Assembly (NCBI GenBank): GCA_012959275.1
Contig: DUDM01000010.1
Span: forward strand, 1 to 35,230
Length of the DNA: 35,230 nt
Direction of reading: 5' to 3'
Source: Candidatus Poseidoniales archaeon
Lineage (GTDB): Archaea > Thermoplasmatota > Poseidoniia > Poseidoniales > Poseidoniaceae
Part shown: positions 25,767-33,700 of the stretch, piece by piece
Layout: each line of letters opens with the position of its first letter
Position numbering within the stretch: position 1 is the first letter of the stretch
Notes under the pieces: generated by a model
The model's database searches: none
Told to the model about the DNA's origin: nothing
What the model saw: the letters and a program-made list of their open reading frames with translations, nothing else
Made by a program: the position numbers and the translations under genes

Positions 25767-25776
25767 TAAAATAAAG
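25767..25776 (+). promoter_or_regulatory. Probable TATA box of the sdh operon
   Basis: TAAAATAAAG, preceded by TTGGA, is the clearest TATA-like element in the gap between the aldehyde dehydrogenase stop and the sdh start. About 26 nt downstream, where archaeal transcription should start, lies the palindrome at 25794-25809. Confidence 0.5.
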
Positions 25777-25793
25777 TGCCAACGCAGTCAGCC

Positions 25794-25809
25794 CGACCCC
25801 GTGGGGTCG
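25794..25809 (+). promoter_or_regulatory. Palindrome at the predicted 5' end of sdh mRNA
   Basis: CGACCCC (25794-25800) and GGGGTCG (25803-25809) are perfect inverted arms around GT, ending 7 nt before the ATG at 25817. No Shine-Dalgarno is visible in this leader. It could be an operator in DNA or an RNA hairpin at the mRNA end. Confidence 0.4.
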
Positions 25810-25816
25810 ACAATAG

Positions 25817-26698
25817 ATGGTTGATGCGAAACAATTACCGATGGCAAGAGGCCTTGGTAAAACTGACAGAATAGATTCTTGGTGGACATCACCGATGGCG
25901 ATGGCTGCCTATCTTGGCATCATGATGGTCTATGCAACATGGCGCGGATTTATGGAGGCAGACTTCTGGATCTTCAGCGACTTTGGAAACTCGGCATGTG
26001 ATGCTGCTGCAGGAGTAATGACCGAATGTCAAACCTATGCGATTGAATCTGAAGATAGCCATGTTCTTTCACCACTTTTCTCTCCATTGATTATTCCTGG
26101 TAAAGATGGCCTCGGGTCATGGGTCCCAGAGTTTCTCTGGTGGATGAGCCCCGCCATGTTCATCCTAATTGTTCCTGCAGGATTCCGCGGCACTTGCTAC
26201 TACTATCGCAAAGCATACTACCGCTCATTTTTCGCAAGCCCTGCTGCTTGTGCAGTTAGCACACCATTTGGAGATTACAATGGTGAGAGGAAGTTATTCC
26301 TCTTCCAAAACTTGCATCGCTACTTCATGTACCTAGCAGTAGCATATCTCTTCGTCCTTTCTTATGACGCCTACATGGCAACTCAATTTCATAGCGGCGA
26401 TGATGCAGGTATGGGAATCAGCGTGGGTACTCTGGTATTGGCACTCAATGTAGTCCTACTCGGGGGCTACACCCTTGGCTGCCATTCTTTCCGACACTTA
26501 ATCGGTGGAATCCGCAACCGCTTCCGCAATGGCGGTGGTAAAGTGGCAGAAAAGTGCTGGACTGCATGCTCTGGCCTGAACAAGAACCACAACAAATGGG
26601 CTATCTACTCATTATTCTGGGTCATGTTTTCGGATTTCTATGTCTACATGTGCACCAGCGGTGTTTGGAGCGACTTGGTCTTAATCGGAGGTGTCTGA
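25817..26698 (+). CDS. Succinate dehydrogenase/fumarate reductase membrane subunit
   Basis: 293 residues with about five membrane helices, near 30-45, 105-122, 168-190, 205-225 and 255-275. Between the first two is a soluble loop of about 55 residues. The sequence FRGTCYYYRKAYYRSFFASP is a recognisable feature of the large one-piece membrane subunits that some bacterial and archaeal SDH operons use in place of SdhC plus SdhD. Candidate haem or quinone ligands include His in NLHRYFMYL and GCHSFRHLIGG. It is directly followed by the flavoprotein and iron-sulfur genes, which fixes its role as membrane anchor and electron exit to quinone. No separate SdhD is present. The ATG lies after a palindrome and no Shine-Dalgarno is evident. 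Confidence 0.85.
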   Translation: MVDAKQLPMARGLGKTDRIDSWWTSPMAMAAYLGIMMVYATWRGFMEADFWIFSDFGNSACDAAAGVMTECQTYAIESEDSHVLSPLFSPLIIPGKDGLGSWVPEFLWWMSPAMFILIVPAGFRGTCYYYRKAYYRSFFASPAACAVSTPFGDYNGERKLFLFQNLHRYFMYLAVAYLFVLSYDAYMATQFHSGDDAGMGISVGTLVLALNVVLLGGYTLGCHSFRHLIGGIRNRFRNGGGKVAEKCWTACSGLNKNHNKWAIYSLFWVMFSDFYVYMCTSGVWSDLVLIGGV

Positions 26699-26699
26699 A

Positions 26700-28535
26700 A
26701 TGGTGGATTATGAAAATCACGAATACGATGTTATCGTTATCGGTGCTGGTGGGGCCGGACTACGTGCTGCGATCGAAGCAGCACGTCAGGGTGCTCGAAC
26801 CGCCATCATCTGCAAGTCCTTGCTCGGCAAGGCGCACACCGTTATGGCAGAAGGAGGGGCTGCTGCTGCTCTTGCTAATGCAGATAGTCGCGATAACTGG
26901 CAAACCCACTTCAAAGACACCATGAAGGGAGGGAAGTACCTCAACAATTGGCAGATGGCGGAAATCCATGCCAAAGAAGCACCAGACCGAATTCGTGAAC
27001 TTGAACAATGGGGAGCCGTTTTCGACCGTACTCCAAGTGGTCTAACCAATCAACGCAATTTCGGAGGACACACCTATCCAAGGTTGGCCCACGTTGGTGA
27101 TTCTACTGGTCTAGAAATCATCAGAACTCTTCAGGAGAAAGGGATACACTCTGGTCTTGATATCTTCATGGAATACACCGTCCGCCATCTACTTCAGGAT
27201 GGTGATGGGAATTGTACTGGCTGCGTAGCATACGACCGCGTTGATGGTGCATTACACGCATATTCAGCCAAGACTACTATTCTTGCAACTGGCGGAATCA
27301 CCCGTTGCTGGTCGGTCTGCTCAGGTTCTTGGGAGTATACTGGTGATGGCCATGCTCTTGCTCTATGGGCTGGTGCTGAATTAATCGACATGGAATTCGT
27401 ACAATTCCATCCAACCGGCATGGTTTGGCCACCAAGTGTGCGTGGAATCCTCGTAACAGAAGGAGTTCGTGGAGAAGGTGGCGTGCTGAAGAATAGCGAA
27501 GGTGTGCGATTTATGTTCGACAATGTCCCTGATATGTTCAAAGGCGACCATGCCGAAACAGAAGAAGAATCCACAGAATGGGTGCGCCAAGTCGTCGCAG
27601 GAGAAATCGCCAGCGTCCGTAGACCTCCAGAGTTACTAACAAGAGATGTTGTGGCCAAGGCAATCAATAAGGAAGTAGCAGAAGGAAGAGGTTCAACCCA
27701 CGGTGGAGCATACCTCGACATCGCATCCCAACGCTCTGCTGAAGAAATCAAGGCGAAACTGCCATCCATGTATCACCAATTCAAGGAACTAGCAGGTGTA
27801 GATATTACCCTCGAGCCAATGGAAGTTGGACCTACTGCCCACTATGTGATGGGAGGAGTTAGGGTTGACCCTAAGACTCAGGAATCCTCTGTCTCTCGCC
27901 TCTATGCAGCTGGAGAAGTCGCATCAGGATTACACGGTGCTAACCGACTTGGTGGAAATTCACTTTCCGATCTCATCGTATTTGGTCAAAGAGCAGGTGA
28001 ATATGCGGCCAAAGCGGCTGCAGAGATGGAGCAACCTGCACTCGACACTGAACAAGTTGAAACAGCCTGTAGAGATATCATGGAACCCCTCTCTCGAGAA
28101 GGTGGAGAAAACCCTGGTATTATCTATGAAGCGATGCGTGACATGATGCAGGAAAAAGTCGGCATCATTCGAAGTGGCCCTGGATTGGAAAAAGCACTGA
28201 AGGACCTTGATGAGTTTGCTATACGCTCAATATCAGCAAATCCTGGAAACTCTACTGTCTACAATAGTGGCTGGCATCAAGCCCTAGATCTGAAGAACAT
28301 GGTAGATATCTCAAGAGCCTGCACCTTGGCTGCTCTAACTCGAACCGAAAGTAGAGGCGGACACACTAGAGAGGACCACCCCGAACCCGACACTGGCAAA
28401 TGGAGTCACACAACCAATGTCATCTGGATGCAGGACGGAGAAGTAAAAATCCGTCAGGAAGAGTTGAATCAACCCCCAGCAGAATTAGAGAAACTTCTTG
28501 ACCGTTCAAAGGCAAAAAAGCAGGAGGAGGAGTGA
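26700..28535 (+). CDS. sdhA: Succinate dehydrogenase/fumarate reductase flavoprotein subunit
   Basis: About 612 residues. Oxidises succinate to fumarate, or the reverse, using covalently bound FAD. Seen: the dinucleotide site VIGAGGAGLRAAIEAA, AHTVMAEGG carrying the FAD-linking His, VQFHPTGM, EGVRGEGG, THGGAYLD, PTAHYVMGG (substrate His and Arg region) and GLHGANRLGGNSL. The ATG at 26700 is chosen over the GTG at 26691 because GGAGGTG lies about 6 nt before it and it follows the upstream TGA by one base (TGAAATG). Between the membrane and iron-sulfur genes it forms a coupled operon. Whether the enzyme runs mainly as succinate dehydrogenase or fumarate reductase cannot be read from sequence. 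Confidence 0.95.
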   Translation: MVDYENHEYDVIVIGAGGAGLRAAIEAARQGARTAIICKSLLGKAHTVMAEGGAAAALANADSRDNWQTHFKDTMKGGKYLNNWQMAEIHAKEAPDRIRELEQWGAVFDRTPSGLTNQRNFGGHTYPRLAHVGDSTGLEIIRTLQEKGIHSGLDIFMEYTVRHLLQDGDGNCTGCVAYDRVDGALHAYSAKTTILATGGITRCWSVCSGSWEYTGDGHALALWAGAELIDMEFVQFHPTGMVWPPSVRGILVTEGVRGEGGVLKNSEGVRFMFDNVPDMFKGDHAETEEESTEWVRQVVAGEIASVRRPPELLTRDVVAKAINKEVAEGRGSTHGGAYLDIASQRSAEEIKAKLPSMYHQFKELAGVDITLEPMEVGPTAHYVMGGVRVDPKTQESSVSRLYAAGEVASGLHGANRLGGNSLSDLIVFGQRAGEYAAKAAAEMEQPALDTEQVETACRDIMEPLSREGGENPGIIYEAMRDMMQEKVGIIRSGPGLEKALKDLDEFAIRSISANPGNSTVYNSGWHQALDLKNMVDISRACTLAALTRTESRGGHTREDHPEPDTGKWSHTTNVIWMQDGEVKIRQEELNQPPAELEKLLDRSKAKKQEEE

Positions 28536-28536
28536 A

Positions 28537-29295
28537 ATGGCAAAAAAAATCACAATCGATATTTTCAGAGGCCAAGAAGGTGAAGGGGAACTTGAGTCCT
28601 ATGACCTCGAACTCGACGAAGGAATGGTTCTACTGGACTGTGTTCACCGCGTCCAATACGAACAAGAACCCGAATTATCAAACCGCTGGAATTGTAAGGC
28701 CGGAAAGTGTGGCTCTTGCAGCGCTGAAATCAACGGTAAACCACGCTTGATGTGCATGACAAGGATGAGCGACTTACTCGAAGAAACACCCGAAGGCACA
28801 AACATCACAGTCCGACCAATGCAAACTTTCCCTCACGTGAAGGACCTAGTAACTGATGTCTCATGGAATTATGAGATGGCGAAGGCTGTGGCTCCAATCA
28901 AAGGTCCAGAAGAGATGGATTGGAATTTCAGCCAATTCGAGGCTAAGAGGGCTCAGGAGTTCAGAATGTGTATCGAGTGTTTCATCTGTCAGGATACTTG
29001 CCACGTACTACGCGAATATCGAAAATTCGATGAGTTCGGTGGTCCAAGAACTTTGGTTAGGTTGGCTAACTTTGAGATGCATCCAATGGATGAAGAGGAT
29101 AGAATTCCTGAAATTAAAAATGAATTTGGCATCGGCTATTGCAATATCACCAAGTGTTGTACTGATGTTTGTCCAGCAGGAATAAACATCACTGATAATG
29201 CAATTATTCCTCTCAAAGAACGTGTAGCGGACCGCTATTACGATCCGCTGAAGATGGTGTGGCGCAAAATAACTGGCAAGAAATTACGCACTTAG
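28537..29295 (+). CDS. sdhB: Succinate dehydrogenase/fumarate reductase iron-sulfur subunit
   Basis: 252 residues from the ATG at 28537, one base after the sdhA stop (TGAAATG) with a run of GGAGGAGG upstream; the open frame from 28498 overlaps sdhA and is not supported. Passes electrons from FAD to the membrane subunit. The N-terminal 2Fe-2S domain has CKAGKCGSC followed by LMC; the C-terminal part has CIECFICQDTC for a 4Fe-4S cluster and a CxxxxxCxxxCP set (CNITKCCTDVCP) for the third cluster, with one extra Cys. After the fourth Cys of the second motif there is His instead of the common Pro. Length and cluster order match SdhB/FrdB. Confidence 0.95.
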   Translation: MAKKITIDIFRGQEGEGELESYDLELDEGMVLLDCVHRVQYEQEPELSNRWNCKAGKCGSCSAEINGKPRLMCMTRMSDLLEETPEGTNITVRPMQTFPHVKDLVTDVSWNYEMAKAVAPIKGPEEMDWNFSQFEAKRAQEFRMCIECFICQDTCHVLREYRKFDEFGGPRTLVRLANFEMHPMDEEDRIPEIKNEFGIGYCNITKCCTDVCPAGINITDNAIIPLKERVADRYYDPLKMVWRKITGKKLRT

Positions 29296-29320
29296 GGTTG
29301 GTCAGGAACTAATATTGTGC

Positions 29321-29848
29321 TTAATGTTGGATGATTTCCACCTCTTGAGATTTTTCTTTAGTACGGATACTTTCAATGATGAAAACCAAAGAGCCGATTC
29401 CAATCAAACAACATCCAGATGCATAAGACAGGAAAAATGAATCAACCATTGCACCTGAATCTTCACTTTTCTGATTACTATCAACTATTATCACCTCGTT
29501 GCTAGCATTTAGATTCAAGGTACATGGGCATTGGGCCATCTCTATGAAACCAATCTCAATCCACCCATCATCTTTATTACCAAAATTTTCCGCTCTGAAA
29601 TACTGCTCTCCAGATGAACTTTCAAAATTTAAACTTTGGTATTCTCCACCAGGTTTGATATACACCTTGTATTCATTATCTTCATGAAAATCGCTTAGCA
29701 CAATATCCTCTGCAAATGTTCCTTGCCATAAGACATAATCTTCGATGTGAAGTTCATCTTGTCCTGCACTTGTACCTGCACTGATTAGGAGAAGCAAGCC
29801 AAGACCAGCAATTATTGCTCCAAAAAGAAGGGGTTTTGTCCAATTCAT
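29321..29848 (-). CDS. Small membrane protein with an outside beta domain, function unknown
   Basis: 175 residues from the ATG at 29848. A longer open frame to 29959 exists but its extra part lies over the MC1 terminator, and a TATA-like TATTGAAATA sits 27 nt before the chosen ATG, so the short form is preferred. A signal or membrane helix covers about residues 7-26; a beta-rich segment (about 30-130) includes CPCTLNLN; a second helix lies near 142-162 and a charged tail follows. This looks like one outside domain held between two helices. I recognise no family. It is convergent with sdhB, 25 nt away. Confidence 0.7.
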   Translation of the reverse strand: MNWTKPLLFGAIIAGLGLLLLISAGTSAGQDELHIEDYVLWQGTFAEDIVLSDFHEDNEYKVYIKPGGEYQSLNFESSSGEQYFRAENFGNKDDGWIEIGFIEMAQCPCTLNLNASNEVIIVDSNQKSEDSGAMVDSFFLSYASGCCLIGIGSLVFIIESIRTKEKSQEVEIIQH

Positions 29849-29870
29849 GTTCTCACTATCTAATGCATGA

Positions 29871-29880
29871 TATTTCAATA
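29871..29880 (-). promoter_or_regulatory. Probable TATA box for a leaderless mRNA
   Basis: On the minus strand this reads TATTGAAATA, centred about 27 nt before the ATG at 29848, the spacing expected if transcription begins at the start codon. There is no Shine-Dalgarno upstream of that ATG, which fits. Confidence 0.45.
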
Positions 29881-29897
29881 TTAGGCGGGACGTGACT

Positions 29898-29928
29898 AAA
29901 AAAAAGCCGCCCAGAATATCTGGGCGGC
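29898..29928 (-). terminator. Hairpin plus T-tract terminator after MC1
   Basis: GCCGCCCAGA (29906-29915) and TCTGGGCGGC (29919-29928) form a perfect 10-bp stem with loop ATA. On the minus strand the stem is followed at once by eight T (29905-29898), the textbook intrinsic terminator layout. It lies 58 nt beyond the MC1 stop. A second small hairpin, CGGAT/ATCCG (29938-29953), precedes it. Archaeal terminators normally need only T-tracts, so this is unusually bacterial-looking. Confidence 0.8.
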
Positions 29929-29986
29929 CGCCGTATTCGGATGTGGTTATCCGTATCAAACTCAGTCAGAAGACCAGAATGAACAC

Positions 29987-30250
29987 TCAGAGGTGCTCGA
30001 TTCCGACTTTCTTGACATTGGCCTTCTTGACCCTATCGGGCAACCAAGCTGGTCCATTTGCCGGCTTGTCTACCATCTGGGTCCAGCCCTTAAACACATG
30101 GACCCTCTTTGTGCCGCGCTCGCGCAGCCGAATGTCTTGTGCTCCTCGGGTTGCAGCCTTCAATGCCGCGCCACGTGGTTGACGGCTAGCGAAGACCTGG
30201 CCTGTATCTGCTCCGCCCTTCATCAGAACGAAGTACTTTTTATCTGCCAT
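29987..30250 (-). CDS. Chromatin protein MC1
   Basis: 87 residues, close to the 93 of Methanosarcina MC1. MC1 is a small basic monomeric protein that binds and sharply bends DNA. Matching segments: YFVLMKGGADTGQVFASRQP, RGAALKAATRG, DIRLRERGTKRVHVFKGW and GPAWLPDRVKKANVKK, which line up with the MC1 pattern of FVL, GKQPRQAALKAA, LRERGTKKVHVFK and PAWMP. Lys and Arg dominate. GGAGGT (30264-30259) lies 8 nt before the ATG, and a strong terminator follows, consistent with high expression. It is best known from Methanosarcinales and haloarchaea. The neighbours (a small membrane protein, a RAM-domain protein) do not suggest a dedicated operon. Confidence 0.93.
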   Translation of the reverse strand: MADKKYFVLMKGGADTGQVFASRQPRGAALKAATRGAQDIRLRERGTKRVHVFKGWTQMVDKPANGPAWLPDRVKKANVKKVGIEHL

Positions 30251-30258
30251 AGTTATCT

Positions 30259-30315
30259 ACCTCCAATTTTGCCACCTTAACGTTAAAGGGATAAACGTTT
30301 CGCAAGAAAAACGTT
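30259..30315 (-). promoter_or_regulatory. MC1 promoter with three AACGTT palindromes
   Basis: Read on the minus strand: AACGTT at 30315-30310, GCGAAACGTTTATCC (TATA-like TTTATC, AACGTT at 30299-30294), AACGTT at 30284-30279, then GGAGGT at 30264-30259. The three palindromes are 16 and 15 nt apart, one to two helix turns, and the middle one overlaps the likely TATA box, placing transcription start near 30268. Spacing and overlap suggest an operator, possibly for autoregulation (inference). Confidence 0.45.
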
Positions 30316-30403
30316 GTACTGCTCCACATAATGCCCTAATTGTTAAATTTCGAGGGTCGTTTTTGCCATATTGGCGCAGTCGTGCGTTTAGGAAAATCCT
30401 GAA

Positions 30404-30417
30404 ATTAAAAAAATAAC
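30404..30417 (-). terminator. T-rich terminator after the RAM-domain gene
   Basis: On the minus strand GTTATTTTTTTAAT, with seven consecutive T, begins about 23 nt after the stop of the RAM gene. A T-tract without a hairpin is the usual archaeal termination signal, in contrast to the hairpin type after MC1. The remaining gap from here to the MC1 promoter shows nothing else I can assign. Confidence 0.45.
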
Positions 30418-30439
30418 AACTGTGTTTTACTTGTCTAAA

Positions 30440-30673
30440 TTAGAGTTCTGCGCCTGCTAAGGTTTTGGTATCAGAGACCCCTTCCACTTGTCGGATTTGG
30501 TCAACAACGGTGCGCGCTATAGTACCCATGTCTGCTGCCTCAATTTTTACGAGAATATCATAATCTCCGAATAGAATTGTAGCATCAACTACATTTTCCA
30601 TTACTTTTATTTCTTGAAAGGCCTGAAATTCCATTCCTGGCTTGACATTGATTAGTACATATCCTGTTGCCAT
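30440..30673 (-). CDS. Stand-alone Lrp/AsnC ligand-binding (RAM) domain protein
   Basis: 77 residues equal to one RAM domain: ATGYVLINVKPG, a helix with EFQAFQEIKVM, VVDATILFGDYDILVKIEA, the helix TIARTVVDQIRQVEGV and SDTKTLAG. There is no helix-turn-helix. Such stand-alone domains form oligomers that bind amino acids or other small ligands and may modulate full-length Lrp regulators or enzymes. The ATG is 54 nt after the stop of the giant surface protein on the same strand. No clear ribosome site beyond an AAGG-like stretch is seen. Confidence 0.88.
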   Translation of the reverse strand: MATGYVLINVKPGMEFQAFQEIKVMENVVDATILFGDYDILVKIEAADMGTIARTVVDQIRQVEGVSDTKTLAGAEL

Positions 30674-30727
30674 CTTGCTCAGACCTTGCGAGTCCTTCCA
30701 CCATGAAAGGCTTTCGCGTTGGAGTGC

Positions 30728-33700
30728 TCAAATTATATCTTCGATAATATCCGAAAACTCGCTCTCTTCATGCTCTTCCAATACTTGATGATGGTTTTCT
30801 AATTCCTCTTCAGACATCTCCGTTGGCCGCTGAAGTAACTTTTCTGACCAAGGGTCTTCTTCAAGTTCTTGTTCTTTCTTTTTGCCTGCGATGAATGCTA
30901 GTGCTATACCTGAGAGTATTGCAATGCCCCCTCCTGCAGCAATGATGGTTTTCTGAGTTGAAAAACCGGATGCTGCCTTCTGTTCAACTGGGGCTTCGTT
31001 TTCACAGTTTTCAGTACAAGGTGGAATTGGAATTGCGGTTATTGAATGGTTTAATTCTGCTTGACCGGTATCTCCCTGAGAATCAGTACATTGAATGGAT
31101 ACTTGCCAAGGAGGAATGTTTTGGCTGCTATTTTTCTTCGGAGTTGGATAAGTATATTCTACAATTCCCTCATTGTCATTAATAGCAGTCACTTGCTTTG
31201 AATGGGTGAAGACTGATTGGTTGAGTGAATCAGTGATACTGATAGTACAAGAGGTTCCCTCAACGCTATCAAGATCGGTTACGAATGCTTGAATATTGAT
31301 GTTTTGACCAGCATCAACTTCATCTTCAGAAGTTAATTCAATACTCGGTATGGCATGTTTAATGCTAAGGTGTAGGCTTTCCTGAACCATTAAGCCATCA
31401 AGGTCTCTGAAGGTCATGGTCAAAGTTGCTTCACCTTTCATGAAAGATGAATCTGCTACCACTCTGAATCTTAGAAGATGGGATGAGGATTGCGAGGGAA
31501 AGCATAGTCCACTGAAGTCGCTCTCATCTAATTGGCTTGCAGATACCGTCCAACCAGTTTGGGCAAGACTTGCACTTGCTGAAGCAATTGGTCGTTGACT
31601 GAAAATGGGCATACTTGCAATTACCGGATGGCCTCGAATCAACCAGTCAACTTGATTTCCTTCAACATCACAAAGAATTATTCCAGAGGAAGTAGGTGAG
31701 GAAAGTAGAACTGACCAAGAATGACTTGTCTCAACATAGGATGAATGGGCTGCTCTCAAGGTCAATTCAACAGTGAGTTGGTTTTGCTCCAAGGCTTCAT
31801 TTGGATATGGCATTGCAATCAGCACTCCATGTTCACCTGATTCTATTTCGAATGCAACAGCCTTGTCCACATGCCCCGGCCATTTGACCAATAAGTCTCC
31901 ATATGCACTACCATCTGGGTCATCTGCGTCATTGATGGTTAGCCAAATTGATTCCCCAATGCCGCCACTTGAGAATTCGATACTTTGGTTGTCAGCATTT
32001 CTCAAATCCATAATTGGTTCAGGATCAAGGTTAGCCAACGTAATACTCCTAGCGTTGCTACCTTCTTCAGTTGTTATTGAGATTTGATGGGGCCCCAGCG
32101 CCACTCCGTTTTCAATGCTGATATTTGCTTGATAACAAGTAAGGCTGGGAGTACTTGTGTTCACTAAAGTTAAATTTGAGATAATTCCAATACTGCTGTT
32201 GAATATTGGTGCTTGTAATGTTGAATCATGGTCCGCATCAAGTACGCAGGCCTTCATTCTGGAGACTTGCCCACGAGCAAGCCCATTTCCAAATGCTGAA
32301 AGTGTTGTTACCCCAGCCCAGTCTGTAGAGTCAACACCTTCGATGTGCGGGCCATTCCAAGTGGCCAGTGCATCTACTACTTCAGATATGTTTTCAGCCA
32401 CAAATGTAGCCGATGCAAAGCCTAAGTTATCATATGAAATAACATGTAATTCTATCCAACCCAAAGGTGAATCTGCGGGAATGCTAATTCCAGTCCACCA
32501 AGTTGTGTTATCACTAGTGCCTGCAGTCGCCCAAGAAATATTTGTATAATTTTCATCATCTATTCTGATTCTCCAGCCGATATCGGTTGAGATAACCCCT
32601 ACATCATCACCTACTATGGCACTACAAGTGAATGAACTTCCACGATAGACAATATTCGACTGACATGATGCCTGACTAACACCTGGGGGTTCATTGACTA
32701 GTAGATTGATGATTATCACATTGTTATCTTTGAGGCGTTCATAGGAACCTGTTGCATTGACCCATCTAACTACAAATTCAGTATAGCCAGAACGTTTTGG
32801 GGTGATTGGAACTTCTGCCTTAATTCTTGAACCGCTTTGATCTCCAGCTGCCAAACTGAGGTTGATGCTACCGACTAATGCATTTCCTTGTCTCTCCCTA
32901 ACTTCCAATGTACCATTACCCATTGCAAGACCAAGGTTTTCGATGATGACTTCTAAGCCAGTTGTTCGGCCTTGAGTCGGCGTTCCATTCTCTCTAATGT
33001 CAGTAAGATTAGCATCGTGAAGAATATCTGCAAAAGCCGCCATCTTCGGATCCCCAACTGCGACTCCCATCCAACTCATCAATGGATTTGCCATGTAAAT
33101 CGATTCAGCCCAATTATAACCGCTGGCATAGGCAGTTGTCATGACACTTGGATAAGCAACTGCAGAAAGGTAAGGTTCGTAGACATAGCCTTTCACACCT
33201 GATACTCCATCTTCTAGTAAATCTGCAATTAGAGATTGACCGTATGTGCTACCCCAATTGAATGAACGTCCTCCTGTTGATACCGCAGTTTCCGCTATGC
33301 TTCCATCCAGCCAATCCATATGGGGCCTAATCGCTCTTAGATTCATTGTTTCAAAGTAGAAACTACCATTGTAAGTTCCTTGCTCAATAACTGCCTCCAT
33401 TCTGATGCTGAAATTAGCGGCATCTTGGTTTGGCCTAAAGCGCATAGTTTTGGAATTCCAAGTTGATGTAAATGTTTGAGCGCTACTGATGTTACTTGAT
33501 AGTAGGCTGCCATTTTCTGCGTAAGCCTCGACGATTATCTTGTAATCTCCATTCACCCAGCCTGATTTTTGACCATATCCATAAATTATCCATGCATGGC
33601 CCATCAATGAATTATCAAAATCAAAATCCTGTTGTACGAAGGCTGTGGCATTGTCGGCTTGACTATATTGCTCGCAGTCAGCAATCATTCTGCGATTGGC

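Noticed and set aside
27194-27769. A 191-codon minus-strand frame inside sdhA
   Set aside because: Shadow of a highly conserved gene; low-complexity translation with no family resemblance.
28498-28536. Upstream start for SdhB overlapping sdhA
   Set aside because: The ATG at 28537 has the purine-rich ribosome site and gives the normal SdhB N-terminus.
29923-29932. GGCGGCCGCC palindrome as a separate operator
   Set aside because: It overlaps the outer arm of the MC1 terminator and is explained by it.
29849-29959. An N-terminal extension of the small membrane protein
   Set aside because: It would translate through the MC1 terminator hairpin and T-tract; a TATA-like box sits at the right distance for the shorter start.
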